NCBI RefSeq assembly: GCF_025909975.1
Contig: NZ_JAPCIO010000001.1
Location: forward strand, 248,001-312,000
Reading direction: 5' to 3'
DNA length: 64,000 nt
From: Flavobacterium lacisediminis
Lineage (GTDB): Bacteria; Bacteroidota; Bacteroidia; Flavobacteriales; Flavobacteriaceae
The notes beneath the pieces are model-generated. The model was not told the origin of the DNA. It made no database searches and worked only from the letters and a program-made list of their open reading frames with translations. The position numbers were made by a program, and so were the translations under genes. The first letter of the stretch is position 1. Each line of letters starts with the position of its first letter. Shown one piece after another: positions 43,941 through 53,341 of this stretch.

Positions 43941-44962
43941 ATTTTTTCAATAATTGCTTGAGGCAGAATTGTTCGCATTACCTCTTCATAACCTTCTACT
44001 TTTTTGTTTCCATAAATGGAAGTTGGTAATAATGGATGTTTTTCTCTATCCGAAGTCAAACAAAAATCATCAGGTTGATTGAAAGGTTTAAAACCAGCAT
44101 AAGGATGTGTTGCGCCCCAAAGTGTTATCACTTTTACACCTAACATCGCAGCTATGTGAGCATTTCCGGAATCCATAGAAAGCATGATGTCTAAATTGGA
44201 AATCACTTCTAACTCTTGTTTGAATTTTAGTTTTCCAGCTAAAACAATTACATTTTCATGTTGGTTTAGCAATTGATTTAGCAACTGAATTTCTTTCTCG
44301 CCTCCGCCAAATAAGAAGATTTTTTGGTTTTTATTTTCAGATAAACCATTAATTACTTCTTGCATTAAATCCAACGGATAGACTTTACTTTCATATTGTG
44401 CAAAAGGCGCAATTCCTATCCAATTTTGATTTTTTGTTCCTGTGATTGAAAGAATTTCTTCTGATAAAATTGCTTTTTCTGGGAATTGAGCATTCGTTAA
44501 ATCAATAGCAAATCCAAGTTGCTTGAACGTATCTACATGTCTTTCAACCATTGGTTTAACTGGAGCAAAAACTTTGTTGGTTAAACTCGTTAATGCTTTC
44601 TTTTCAGCTCTTCCTTTATCTGTTGCGGCGACTTTTTTTCCGCTTAAAGCGAATAAGGTTCGCACTACTTTAGAACGAAGTACATTATGTAAATCGGCAA
44701 CTGTATCAATGTTTAATTTTCGTAAATCGGAAAATAAACGAAGTAAACCGATAAATCCTTTATGACGTTTATTCAAATCCACACCAAAGAAATTCACATT
44801 CGGAATGCCGTCAAAAAAAGGTTGAAAAAAAGGACGCGAAACTACCGTAATTTTTACTTCTGGATATTGCAAAACTAAGGCTCTCAACACAGGAACTGTC
44901 ATAGCAACATCACCCATGGCTGAGAGCCTTATTACCAATATGTGTTTTGGTTTAGACATCAA
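43919..44962 (-). CDS. Glycosyltransferase family 9 (heptosyltransferase-like)
   Basis: The 347-residue protein has the GT9 GT-B fold pattern: N-terminal HILVIRLSAMGDVAMTVPVL, a middle GIAPFAQYESKVYP and C-terminal LSMDSGNAHIAAMLGVKVIT. These enzymes add heptose or other sugars to the lipid A core. The acceptor is unknown. The DUF4254 gene ends seven bases upstream; the two are often adjacent in Bacteroidota. Confidence 0.88.
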   Translation of the reverse strand: MMSKPKHILVIRLSAMGDVAMTVPVLRALVLQYPEVKITVVSRPFFQPFFDGIPNVNFFGVDLNKRHKGFIGLLRLFSDLRKLNIDTVADLHNVLRSKVVRTLFALSGKKVAATDKGRAEKKALTSLTNKVFAPVKPMVERHVDTFKQLGFAIDLTNAQFPEKAILSEEILSITGTKNQNWIGIAPFAQYESKVYPLDLMQEVINGLSENKNQKIFLFGGGEKEIQLLNQLLNQHENVIVLAGKLKFKQELEVISNLDIMLSMDSGNAHIAAMLGVKVITLWGATHPYAGFKPFNQPDDFCLTSDREKHPLLPTSIYGNKKVEGYEEVMRTILPQAIIEKIKKAVTF

Positions 44963-44969
44963 ATGATGA

Positions 44970-45575
44970 CTATTTTTTATTTTGATACAACACCGGATTT
45001 AACTCCTCATCGTTGTACATTTTCATTTGTTTGTACACTTTCATGTATTTGTCGCCCGCTTCAATATCTTCAATTAATTGACTGATTGAAGTAAACATAT
45101 CGTTTTTTTGGTCTAACAAAACATTTAATTTTTCTTGACATTTAGCTCTGTGTTCCGCCGTAGCTTCAGCACGAGTTGCCTCTTCGTTCATGTGGTAAAT
45201 TTTCAATGCTAAAATCGATAAACGGTCAATTGCCCAAGCTGGACTTTCCGTATTGATTTTTGCATTTGGTTTTACTTGAACATCTTTATATTTATCTAAG
45301 AAATAGCTATCGATGTATTCCACCATATCTGTACGAACTTGGTTAGAAGCATCAATTTTACGTTTTAAATCTAAAGCTGCTACAGGGTCAATATTTGGAT
45401 CACGAACGATATCTTCATAATGCCATTGAACCGTATCTACCCAATTTTTTGCAAATAACAAATATTCAATAGTTCCTTTTTCAAAAGGATTTACAACTGG
45501 TTGATAAACATCGTCAATAATGTGATATGTTTTGATACTTTGTTCAAAAATGGGAAATGCAAATTCAGCAAACAT
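44970..45575 (-). CDS. DUF4254 domain protein
   Basis: The 201-residue protein starts at the ATG at 45575 (MFAEFAFPIFEQSIKTYH). It is mostly helical with LFAKNWVDTVQWHYEDIVRD and MNEEATRAEATAEHRAKCQE. DUF4254 has no established function. The pairing with a GT9 transferase suggests a role in lipopolysaccharide or surface glycan. A longer frame reaches 45656 but would overlap the promoter and the divergent upp start. Confidence 0.85.
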   Translation of the reverse strand: MFAEFAFPIFEQSIKTYHIIDDVYQPVVNPFEKGTIEYLLFAKNWVDTVQWHYEDIVRDPNIDPVAALDLKRKIDASNQVRTDMVEYIDSYFLDKYKDVQVKPNAKINTESPAWAIDRLSILALKIYHMNEEATRAEATAEHRAKCQEKLNVLLDQKNDMFTSISQLIEDIEAGDKYMKVYKQMKMYNDEELNPVLYQNKK

Positions 45576-45597
45576 AATTATAGCTTTAAAATTGATA

Positions 45598-45605
45598 CAA
45601 AAATA
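45598..45605 (-). promoter_or_regulatory. -7 element TATTTTTG for the DUF4254-GT9 operon
   Basis: On the minus strand this is a perfect TAnnTTTG match 22 bases before the DUF4254 ATG. A weaker box TACTTTTA (45617-45624) faces the other way for upp. Confidence 0.55.
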
Positions 45606-45648
45606 GCGATTTTTTGTACTTTTATCCTGAAAATAAAAAATAAATCCA

Positions 45649-46302
45649 ATGCACATTCATTATATCTCTGAACAAAACAGTATTCTTAATCATTTCTTGG
45701 CGCAAATTCGTGATGTAAATATCCAAAAAGACAGCATGCGTTTTAGAAAAAATATTGAGCGTATTGGAGAAATAATGGCATACGAATTAAGCAAAACACT
45801 TGATTACAACGAAATTGATGTACAAACTCCACTTGGTATTAAACACACCACAACCATTGCCGAACCTGTAGTTTTATGTTCGATTTTACGTGCTGGTTTA
45901 GCTTTACATCAAGGTTTTATGAGCTTTTTTGATAATGCAGAAAACGGATTTGTTTCGGCTTATCGTCATCATTATGACAATGATGATAAGTTTGAAATTT
46001 TAGTAGAATATCAAGCAGCTCCGTCATTTGAAGGAAAAAATTTGATATTAATTGATCCGATGTTAGCTACTGGACAATCATTAGTAGCTGTGCTTCACAA
46101 ATTACATTTGGAACACCAACCTAAAGAAATTCATATTGCTGTAGTGATTGCAACTCCAGAAGGTATTCAGTATTTAGAAGAGAATGTACCTTCGAATTGT
46201 CATTTATGGGTAGCGGCTTTAGATGAAAAATTGAATGAGCACAATTACATTGTTCCAGGTTTAGGTGATGCTGGAGATTTGGCTTACGGAATTAAATTAT
46301 AA
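45649..46302 (+). CDS. upp: Uracil phosphoribosyltransferase
   Basis: The 217-residue enzyme makes UMP from uracil and PRPP in pyrimidine salvage. Signatures are CSILRAGLALHQGF near residue 84 and the PRPP loop LIDPMLATGQSLVAVLHKL near 142-160, with the uracil-binding tail IVPGLGDAGDLAYGI. It is convergent with the DUF6427 gene, overlapping it by six bases. Confidence 0.95.
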   Translation: MHIHYISEQNSILNHFLAQIRDVNIQKDSMRFRKNIERIGEIMAYELSKTLDYNEIDVQTPLGIKHTTTIAEPVVLCSILRAGLALHQGFMSFFDNAENGFVSAYRHHYDNDDKFEILVEYQAAPSFEGKNLILIDPMLATGQSLVAVLHKLHLEHQPKEIHIAVVIATPEGIQYLEENVPSNCHLWVAALDEKLNEHNYIVPGLGDAGDLAYGIKL

Positions 46303-47226
46303 TTGCATTATAAAGAAGAAAATTCCCAATCCTAACAAAGCATAAACCACAATTTCTTTCACTAAATTATTTTCAATTTTCTCGATAAAATTTGCGCCAA
46401 TAATAGCTAAAGGTCCAAAGCAGAACGCTAAACTTCCGTTATTTTTATTAGCCGAAAGTACGTAGATTCCGACACCTAGAATAAAAGAAAACAAAATCGT
46501 TTTGTGTGACGATTGCATGTTCAAGGCTTTGTTTGGCACATCAAAAACATGCAAAACAAATGCAAATAAACTTAATGATGTAAAAGTCGCTAAAGCTATT
46601 CGTTGGTAAATATTTTCAAAGTAATAAAAATCAAAACTGATATATGTTTTATCTAACAAAGTACTCAACAAAGTATTGTCGAGAATACTATTGGCAAGGA
46701 AAAATAAAATAGTTACCGCAAACAACGCAATAAAAGGTATTATCCAATTTCGATAATCTTTAGAAACGTGAAGTATAACGGCAATGAAAACTAAAATGAT
46801 ATAAAAAATACTCCAAAAGTGAAATAAGGCAGCTAAGAAAATCCAAAACGAAGCGTCAAAAACTTTCTCTTTTGTTTGAAGTAAAGATTTTAATGAAATT
46901 AACCTTCTCAAGGCTAAAAGCAATAGAAAATTAGAAATAATAATGTTCTTATTTTGGAAAATGGAAGAAAAGAACAATAAAAAAACAAAGAATAAAAACA
47001 ACGCATAATTGTTACCTTTAGTCAATCCGTTTTTAAGTGTAATGAAATTTAGAATGAATAAAGAAGCGAAAAGCAAGACATATAAACCAAACTGCTCGGC
47101 ATAGTAAACCCAGTCTGCAGTAGGTTTAGCCAACGCAATTATCTTTATAGAAAAGAAAAAAAGCGACAGAATTCCTATTACTAAATAATTAAATGGTCTT
47201 GTTTTACTAAAAACGCTTGCTAACAT
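46297..47226 (-). CDS. DUF6427 family integral membrane protein
   Basis: The 309-residue protein has about eight membrane helices and short loops throughout, beginning MLASVFSKTRPFNYLVIGIL. The family is confined to Flavobacteriia as far as I know and has no established function. It is divergent from a small DUF6341 protein gene. The set upp, DUF6427, DUF6341, purD is a recurring neighbourhood in the order, by recollection. Confidence 0.8.
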   Translation of the reverse strand: MLASVFSKTRPFNYLVIGILSLFFFSIKIIALAKPTADWVYYAEQFGLYVLLFASLFILNFITLKNGLTKGNNYALFLFFVFLLFFSSIFQNKNIIISNFLLLLALRRLISLKSLLQTKEKVFDASFWIFLAALFHFWSIFYIILVFIAVILHVSKDYRNWIIPFIALFAVTILFFLANSILDNTLLSTLLDKTYISFDFYYFENIYQRIALATFTSLSLFAFVLHVFDVPNKALNMQSSHKTILFSFILGVGIYVLSANKNNGSLAFCFGPLAIIGANFIEKIENNLVKEIVVYALLGLGIFFFIMQL

Positions 47227-47246
47227 GCGAATATTTTATATTTTTG
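47217..47246 (+). promoter_or_regulatory. Promoter of the DUF6341 gene
   Basis: TTG (47217) and TATTTTTG (47239-47246) are 19 bases apart, a full match, 26 bases before the start codon. Confidence 0.65.
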
Positions 47247-47272
47247 TGGTGTAAATATAATACTTTATCAAA

Positions 47273-47503
47273 ATGAAATCATTTTTTGAAGGAATACAAT
47301 CACTTTTCGTAGATTTTTTATTCTTACCAATGGACGCATTAAGAGAATTAGAATTAACTAATTGGTGGACTGCAAATATCTTAAACTGGATTTTTATTAT
47401 TATTTGTTGTGCAGCTATGACTTATTGGATTAAGCAATTGAACATCTTCAAAGCAAACAATGAAGATGAGCAAGATACAACTGCACACTCATTTTTAAAA
47501 TAA
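47273..47503 (+). CDS. DUF6341 family small membrane protein
   Basis: The 76-residue protein begins MKSFFEGIQSLFVDFLFLPM, has one membrane helix (about 35-54, ANILNWIFIIICCAAMTYWI) and an acidic soluble tail. A full promoter precedes it. Function unknown; conserved in Flavobacteriia next to DUF6427. Confidence 0.78.
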   Translation: MKSFFEGIQSLFVDFLFLPMDALRELELTNWWTANILNWIFIIICCAAMTYWIKQLNIFKANNEDEQDTTAHSFLK

Positions 47504-47525
47504 TCTTATAAGATATTAGCAAGGA

Positions 47526-48797
47526 TTATAAATCCTTACCAATATCTGTTCTAAAATACATCTTATCAAATTGTAGCTTAGCTATACTTTGATAAGATTT
47601 TTTTATGGCTTCTTGAAAGTCATTACCATACGAAGTTACAGCAATTACGCGTCCTCCATTAGTCACAACTTTTCCGTTTTCTAATTTTGTTCCCGCATGA
47701 AATGGAATAGAATCCGTGATATTTTCCAATCCGAAAATCTCTTTTCCTTTTTCATAATCCTCTGGATAGCCTCCTGAAACAACCATAATTGTAGTAGCTG
47801 CTCTTTCATCGATTTCTAAAGTAATTTTTTCTAATTCCTGACTTCCAATCGCTTCAAAAATTTCAACTAAATCACTTTTTAGTCTTGGCATCACTACTTC
47901 CGTTTCTGGATCTCCCATACGAACGTTGTATTCGATAACCATTGGTTCGCCTTTCACGTTGATTAATCCAATGAAAACAAATCCTTTATATTCGATTCCG
48001 TCTTTTTGTAAACCAGCTATTGTTGGTTTTACAATTCGAGTTTCAATTTTTTCTAATAAAACAGCATCCGCAAATGGAACCGGAGATACTGCTCCCATTC
48101 CACCTGTATTTAATCCTGTATCGCCTTCTCCGATTCGTTTGTAATCTTTTGCGGTTGGTAATACTTTATATGATTTTCCGTCAGTTAAAACGAAGCAACT
48201 TAATTCGATTCCGTCTAAGAATTCTTCGATTACTACTTTTGAACTTGCTTGTCCAAATTTAGCTCCCACCAACATATTTCGTAACTCCGTTTTAGCTTCT
48301 TCTAAATCCGATAAGATTAAAACGCCTTTTCCAGCAGCTAATCCATCTGCTTTTAAAACATAAGGCGCATCTAAAGTTTCTAAAAACAAACAGCCTTTTT
48401 CAACTGTTTCTTTGGTGAAACTTTCGTAACGAGCGGTTGGAATATTGTGTTTTACTAAAAATTCTTTTGCAAACTCTTTACTTCCTTCTAATTGTGCCCC
48501 AACTTTTGATGGTCCAATTACTGGAATTTGATTGATTTGAGTGTCATTTTTGAAGAAATCATAAATTCCTAAAACCAATGGATCTTCTGGTCCAACCACA
48601 ACCATTGCTACTTTTTCTTGTAAAACAAAAGCTTTAACGGCATCAAAATCATTCGGATTTAAATCTACATTTTTTGCGATGGTTGCTGTTCCTGCATTTC
48701 CAGGTGCAACAAAAAGAGAAGTGCATTTTGAAGATTGAAGCATTTTCCATGCCAATGCGTGTTCGCGACCGCCAGAACCAAGTAGTAAAATAGTCAT
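47526..48797 (-). CDS. purD: Phosphoribosylamine--glycine ligase
   Basis: The 423-residue ATP-grasp enzyme makes glycinamide ribonucleotide, step two of purine synthesis. The start is the ATG at 48797 ([20 protein letters not shown]), which gives the family N-terminus; a longer frame to 48824 adds nine residues that overlap the -7 box. Motifs include [29 protein letters not shown] and [20 protein letters not shown]. Confidence 0.95.
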   Translation of the reverse strand: MTILLLGSGGREHALAWKMLQSSKCTSLFVAPGNAGTATIAKNVDLNPNDFDAVKAFVLQEKVAMVVVGPEDPLVLGIYDFFKNDTQINQIPVIGPSKVGAQLEGSKEFAKEFLVKHNIPTARYESFTKETVEKGCLFLETLDAPYVLKADGLAAGKGVLILSDLEEAKTELRNMLVGAKFGQASSKVVIEEFLDGIELSCFVLTDGKSYKVLPTAKDYKRIGEGDTGLNTGGMGAVSPVPFADAVLLEKIETRIVKPTIAGLQKDGIEYKGFVFIGLINVKGEPMVIEYNVRMGDPETEVVMPRLKSDLVEIFEAIGSQELEKITLEIDERAATTIMVVSGGYPEDYEKGKEIFGLENITDSIPFHAGTKLENGKVVTNGGRVIAVTSYGNDFQEAIKKSYQSIAKLQFDKMYFRTDIGKDL

Positions 48798-48821
48798 TTT
48801 GTGTGTTGTTATGTTGTTTGG

Positions 48822-48829
48822 CAAAAGTA
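48822..48829 (-). promoter_or_regulatory. -7 element TACTTTTG for purD
   Basis: On the minus strand this is a perfect TAnnTTTG match 24 bases before the purD ATG. Its -33 region falls in the A/G repeat tract at 48839-48877. Confidence 0.6.
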
Positions 48830-48838
48830 CTATTTCTT

Positions 48839-48877
48839 AAGAAGAAAGAAAAAAGAAAAAAGAAAAAAGAAGAAAGA
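48839..48877. repeat. A/G-only tract with three GAAAAAA heptamers
   Basis: This 39-base stretch is purely A and G and contains GAAAAAA repeated three times in tandem. It lies between the divergent -7 boxes of purD and the ligase gene. Such simple repeats are prone to slippage. Confidence 0.7.
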
Positions 48878-48893
48878 TTATTTTCAGATTTAT

Positions 48894-48901
48894 TACTTTT
48901 G
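48894..48901 (+). promoter_or_regulatory. -7 element TACTTTTG for the adenylate ligase gene
   Basis: This is a perfect TAnnTTTG match 15 bases before the ATG at 48917, so the start cannot be further upstream. Confidence 0.55.
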
Positions 48902-48916
48902 GATAAATTCCAACGA

Positions 48917-50227
48917 ATGTTCAACTTGTTTCATCTTTCTTTAAAAATAAGCGGTTTTCCTATTGCGAAAGCTCAGTCTGATTTTGAGAAAATTCTACAA
49001 ATTTCAGAAGCAGATTATCCAGATTATCTCGAAACTAAAAAACGAGAAATTGTGGAATTTCATTTGAAAAACAATGCTTTTTATCAGCATTTAGTTGGAA
49101 AAGATAGCTTTGAAAATTGGAACGAATTACCAGTTTTGACCAAAAAAGATTTGCAAAAACCTTTAAAAGACCGACTTTCCAAAGATTATTCAGAGAAAAT
49201 TGTTTTTGTAAATAAAACTTCGGGTTCAAGTGGTGATCCGTTTGTTTTTGCTAAGGATAAAGAAGCGCATGCGATAACATGGGCTTCGATTATTCATCGT
49301 TTTGGTTGGTATGGCGTTGATTTTAATTCATCATATCAAGCGCGATTTTATGGGATTCCTTTAGATTTTATTGGATATCGAAAAGAACGTTTGAAAGACT
49401 TTTTAAGCAAAAGATATCGTTTCCCAATTTTTGATTTATCGGACAAAGTTTTAGATGGCGTTTTAGAACATTTTAAAACCAAAAAATTTGATTACATTAA
49501 TGGTTACACGAGTTCGATTGTACTTTTTGGAAAGTATTTACAAGCTCGAAATATCATTTTAACCGATGTTTGTCCCACCTTGAAAGTTTGTATGGTGACA
49601 TCGGAAATGTTGTTTGAAGAAGATAAAATTCTGCTGGAAAAACATTTAGGAATTCCGGTTGTGAATGAATATGGTGCTTCGGAATTGGATTTAATTGCTT
49701 TTCAGAATCCGAAAGACGAATGGCAAGTGAATTCGGAAACTTTATTTGTAGAAATTTTAGATAAAAATAATCATCCCGTTCCGTACGGAAAGGAAGGGAA
49801 GGTAGTTATTACTTCGTTATTCAACAAAGCGCATCCATTTATTCGATATGAAATTGGCGATGTTGGGATTTTAGATGAAAAAAGCACGTTGAAAAAACCC
49901 ATTCTGAAAAAATTAATTGGAAGAACCAGCGATGTGGCACTTTTACCAAGTGGGAAAAAATCACCAGGATTAACGTTTTACTACGTAACCAAAAGTATAA
50001 TTGAAGACGATGGAAACGTAAAAGAATTCATCGTACGCCAAACCAAATTGGATAGTTTTGATATTGATTATGTAAGCTCGGTGGAATTGACTTCGGAACA
50101 AATTCAAGAAATTGAAAAAGCAATTGCTAAATATTTAGAACCTGGCTTGCATTTTACCTATAACCGAAAAGAAGTTTTGGAAAGAACAAAAAGAGGGAAA
50201 TTGAAGCAATTTCAATCAAATTTATGA
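48917..50227 (+). CDS. Phenylacetate-CoA ligase-like adenylate-forming enzyme (CapK/PaaK family)
   Basis: The 436-residue protein has the adenylation loop KTSGSSGDPFVFAKD near residue 97, NEYGASELDLIAFQNP near 250 and FIRYEIGDVGIL near 310, as in the PaaK/CapK family often found in capsule loci. The substrate is unknown. The start is ATG 48917 (MFNLFHLSLKISGF); the 38 codons before it are a repeat-encoded lysine/glutamate run and lie upstream of the -7 box. It is the only plus-strand gene of the polysaccharide region. Confidence 0.88.
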   Translation: MFNLFHLSLKISGFPIAKAQSDFEKILQISEADYPDYLETKKREIVEFHLKNNAFYQHLVGKDSFENWNELPVLTKKDLQKPLKDRLSKDYSEKIVFVNKTSGSSGDPFVFAKDKEAHAITWASIIHRFGWYGVDFNSSYQARFYGIPLDFIGYRKERLKDFLSKRYRFPIFDLSDKVLDGVLEHFKTKKFDYINGYTSSIVLFGKYLQARNIILTDVCPTLKVCMVTSEMLFEEDKILLEKHLGIPVVNEYGASELDLIAFQNPKDEWQVNSETLFVEILDKNNHPVPYGKEGKVVITSLFNKAHPFIRYEIGDVGILDEKSTLKKPILKKLIGRTSDVALLPSGKKSPGLTFYYVTKSIIEDDGNVKEFIVRQTKLDSFDIDYVSSVELTSEQIQEIEKAIAKYLEPGLHFTYNRKEVLERTKRGKLKQFQSNL

Positions 50228-50230
50228 TTC

Positions 50231-50256
50231 ATTTGTCAGTTTGAGCGAAGTCGAAA
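50231..50256. repeat. Fragment resembling a Bacteroidota GAGCGAAGTCGA intergenic repeat
   Basis: TTGAGCGAAGTCGAAA is a motif I recall in many intergenic repeats of the phylum. Its ends AGTTT/AAACT can pair. It lies between convergent genes and may act as a weak terminator. Confidence 0.35.
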
Positions 50257-50257
50257 A

Positions 50258-51010
50258 CTAATTTCTATACTTCATAAAACCGCGATACATCCAATGCAAC
50301 ATATAGTAAGCCGATTGAAAAACATTGAGCTTTTCAACTTCTCTATAAAATTGCCATTGGTATTTAATTAAATCCGATTTTTTTCTGGAAAGTGAATTTT
50401 CTCTGATTCTATAAATAGCTTGTGTTTCTTGGATTCCGTGAGCGAATGGAATCACTTTCAAATAATTCAACCACAACCCCATATCTTGACGTTTTCGAAT
50501 GAGTGGCATATATTTTTTACCCAACTTTTTAATATCTAAAAAAGCGGTCAAACAACTAATTGAATTGGATTTTAAAATGTCGGTATACGAAACTTTATGT
50601 GGTACAATAAAATCGGAATACACAAATTCTAATTCTTCATTGGCTCTTCTATAAGACGAAAACACGAATGGAATTCCAGTTTCGTTAATAGTTTTAATAT
50701 TGTTTTCGATGAAAGTTGGGAACCAAATATCATCAGCATCAATAAACGTCATGTAATCTCCTGACGCTTTTTCAATACCGGTATTTCGGGCTACTGCTGG
50801 TCCAGAATTTTGGCTTAATTTATGAAATTGAATACGATTATCGTTTTGGATGATAGATAAAACCACATTTTCCGTTACGTCAGAAGAACCATCATCTACA
50901 ATAATCATTTCCCAATTTTGATAGGTTTGATTTTGCACTGATTGTATCGTTTCAGCAATAAATTTTGCTGAATTATAAGATGGTGTAATTATGGAAACTA
51001 AAGCGTTCAT
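50258..51010 (-). CDS. Glycosyltransferase family 2
   Basis: The 250-residue GT-A protein starts VSIITPSYNSAKFIAETIQS, has the nucleotide-binding IIVDDGSSD (about 36-44), GPAVARNTGIEKASGDYM and the metal-binding DXD-type FIDADD (about 93-98). It is cytosolic and transfers a sugar from an NDP donor during glycan assembly. It is the last gene of the minus-strand polysaccharide run, overlapping the stop of the sugar transferase gene by one base. Confidence 0.92.
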   Translation of the reverse strand: MNALVSIITPSYNSAKFIAETIQSVQNQTYQNWEMIIVDDGSSDVTENVVLSIIQNDNRIQFHKLSQNSGPAVARNTGIEKASGDYMTFIDADDIWFPTFIENNIKTINETGIPFVFSSYRRANEELEFVYSDFIVPHKVSYTDILKSNSISCLTAFLDIKKLGKKYMPLIRKRQDMGLWLNYLKVIPFAHGIQETQAIYRIRENSLSRKKSDLIKYQWQFYREVEKLNVFQSAYYMLHWMYRGFMKYRN

Positions 51011-52353
51011 TAGTAGGCTTTTTCCTCTCCTTTAAAAATATTAACTACTGTTTGGATGATAATTTTAATATCCATCCATATTGACCAATTCTCTATATAA
51101 AAAACATCATATTTTATTCTATTAACCATGTCTTCATCAGTTTCAATTTCACCTCTGAAACCTCTGACCTGAGCTAAACCAGTTACTCCAGGACTTACAT
51201 GATGACGTATCATGTATTTTTTTACTTTAGTACCATATGCTTTGTTTTGGGCCCACAAGTGTGGTCTTGGACCCACGACAGACATATCTCCCAACAAGAC
51301 ATTAAAAAATTGAGGCAATTCATCAATACTTGTTTTTCTAATAAACTTTCCGATTTTTGTAACCCTTGGATCATTTCTTGTTGCTTCTTTTTCGGTTGTT
51401 TTATTAATCATCATAGATCTAAATTTATAACACAAAAAATCTTGTTCTTTAAATCCAGGTCTATTTTGTTTGAAAAAGATTGGTCCTCTTGATTCAATTT
51501 TAATTAATAACCCAAGAATGAGTGTTAACCATGAAAGAATAAAAATTATTACTAATAATGAAAATATGATGTCAAAAGTTCTTTTTATCCTATTATTAAT
51601 ATCTATTTCTAGAGGTATTTTTCTAAGAACGATTATTGGTATAATTCCATAATACTCAACAGCTAAATTTCTGTATAATTTACTTTTATTATCTGGTATT
51701 AATCTCAAAGTAATAATACTATTGTCCGTAAATTCAATTAGTTTTTCCGTTTCATTTTTAGACAAATCATCAAGTGCAGCGTAAACCTCTTCTATTCTAT
51801 TGTCAGAAATATACTCGAAAATATTTGATATACTAATATTCTTGTCATTCCTTACATCAAAATGTTTTACAATTACATACCCAAGATAAGGGTTTTTAGT
51901 AAAATAATTGCTTAATTCTAAGGTGTTTTGTTTAGAACCTATAATTATTACACTTCTAATATTTCCTTTATAATGAACTCGATATTTTTTTAATAAATAG
52001 AAAACTAAATATTTAAAAAAACTTACAACAATAAAAGAAACCAAAATATAGGTAAAAATCTCATTTGTAGTAACAAATTTATATTTAAAACCAATATATG
52101 CAAATGTAATTAACCAAATAAATAAAAATTGCTTGAGTAATTTTGAAAAAATTGTTATTTCTTTTGTTGTTCTGTAAACTTCATAAAAACCAATATAATA
52201 AGCAATAATCAACCAAAAAGTAGACAAAATTAAATGATAACCAAAATTGCTCATTGCAGATCTAAGACATACCAATACCAATAGGTTTATGACTAATAAA
52301 TCTACAAAAATAACAATAGGCCTAATATATTTGGAATATCTACCTTTTTGCAT
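51010..52353 (-). CDS. Polyprenyl glycosylphosphotransferase (initiating sugar transferase)
   Basis: The 447-residue protein has about four N-terminal membrane helices, a CoA-binding-like Rossmann domain (about 130-240) and a bacterial sugar transferase domain (about 258-445) with RGPIFFKQNRPGFKEQDF, KFRSM, IRKTSIDELPQFFNVLLGDM, SVVGPRPH and GLAQVRGFRGE. It puts the first sugar phosphate on undecaprenyl phosphate, starting the surface polysaccharide. The first sugar is unknown. Confidence 0.94.
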   Translation of the reverse strand: MQKGRYSKYIRPIVIFVDLLVINLLVLVCLRSAMSNFGYHLILSTFWLIIAYYIGFYEVYRTTKEITIFSKLLKQFLFIWLITFAYIGFKYKFVTTNEIFTYILVSFIVVSFFKYLVFYLLKKYRVHYKGNIRSVIIIGSKQNTLELSNYFTKNPYLGYVIVKHFDVRNDKNISISNIFEYISDNRIEEVYAALDDLSKNETEKLIEFTDNSIITLRLIPDNKSKLYRNLAVEYYGIIPIIVLRKIPLEIDINNRIKRTFDIIFSLLVIIFILSWLTLILGLLIKIESRGPIFFKQNRPGFKEQDFLCYKFRSMMINKTTEKEATRNDPRVTKIGKFIRKTSIDELPQFFNVLLGDMSVVGPRPHLWAQNKAYGTKVKKYMIRHHVSPGVTGLAQVRGFRGEIETDEDMVNRIKYDVFYIENWSIWMDIKIIIQTVVNIFKGEEKAY

Positions 52354-52356
52354 AAA

Positions 52357-53340
52357 CTAATATATATACTTTGAAAAGTCTTTGTGTTCTTCTTTTAAAA
52401 GTTCTTCTGATGAAAGCGTCTTAAAATAATCATATGTGATTTTCATGCCTTCAGATCTAGAAACTTTTGCTTCCCATCCCAAAATCTCTTTTGCTTTAGT
52501 GGTATCTGGTTGTCTTTGCATTGGATCATTAACAGGAAGTGGGTAATATACTACTTTTTGATTAGTTCCGGTTAACTTAATAATTTCTTCTGCAAAATCT
52601 TTAATCGTAATTTCATCTGGGTTACCAATATTAACGGGTAAATGGTAATCAGAATGTAACAATCTGAAAATGCCTTCTACTTGATCATCTACATAACAAA
52701 ACGAGCGTGTTTGACTTCCGTCCCCAAAAATAGTTAAATCTTCACCACGAAGTGCCTGTCCAATAAAAGCTGGTATTACACGACCGTCGTTTAAACGCAT
52801 TCTTGGCCCGTATGTATTAAAAATACGCACAATTCTGGTTTCTACCCCATGGAAAGTATGGTATGCCATCGTGATTGATTCTTGAAAACGCTTTGCTTCA
52901 TCATATACACCACGTGGGCCTATTGTGTTTACATTTCCATAATATTCTTCTGTTTGAGGATGAACCAACGGATCTCCATAAACTTCAGAAGTTGAAGCAA
53001 TCAAAATTCTAGCTTTTTTCACTCGAGCTAAACCTAATAAATTATGAGTTCCTAACGAACCTACTTTTAAGGTTTGAATAGGTATTTTTAAATAATCTAT
53101 TGGGCTTGCTGGTGATGCAAAATGCAGTATATAATCTAATTTTCCAGGAACATGAACAAACTTAGTGATATCATGGTGGTAAAATTCAAAATTTTGAAGT
53201 TTAAAAAGATGCTCAATATTTTTTAAATCTCCAGTAATGAGGTTATCCATACCTATTACAAAATAACCTTCTTTAATAAATCTATCGCAAAGATGCGAAC
53301 CAAGAAAACCTGCCGCACCTGTTATTAATATTCTTTTCAT
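52357..53340 (-). CDS. NAD-dependent epimerase/decarboxylase, UDP-glucuronate decarboxylase type
   Basis: The 327-residue short-chain dehydrogenase has G8-A-A-G-F-L-G14, the serine/threonine triad residues in [10 protein letters not shown] (about 115-124) and catalytic Y146-x-x-x-K150 in [11 protein letters not shown], the hallmark of UDP-xylose synthases. [11 protein letters not shown]-type sequence ([12 protein letters not shown]) follows. It likely turns UDP-glucuronate into UDP-xylose for the glycan, though other UDP-sugar products are possible. Confidence 0.88.
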   Translation of the reverse strand: MKRILITGAAGFLGSHLCDRFIKEGYFVIGMDNLITGDLKNIEHLFKLQNFEFYHHDITKFVHVPGKLDYILHFASPASPIDYLKIPIQTLKVGSLGTHNLLGLARVKKARILIASTSEVYGDPLVHPQTEEYYGNVNTIGPRGVYDEAKRFQESITMAYHTFHGVETRIVRIFNTYGPRMRLNDGRVIPAFIGQALRGEDLTIFGDGSQTRSFCYVDDQVEGIFRLLHSDYHLPVNIGNPDEITIKDFAEEIIKLTGTNQKVVYYPLPVNDPMQRQPDTTKAKEILGWEAKVSRSEGMKITYDYFKTLSSEELLKEEHKDFSKYIY

Positions 53341-53341
53341 T

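Noticed and set aside
45576-45656. Extended start of the DUF4254 protein
   Set aside because: It overlaps the promoter and the divergent upp start, and the family begins at MFAEFAFPIFEQ.
48803-48916. Extended start of the ligase with a lysine/glutamate-rich tail
   Set aside because: The codons come from the A/G repeat tract and lie upstream of the -7 box; the ATG at 48917 fits the family.
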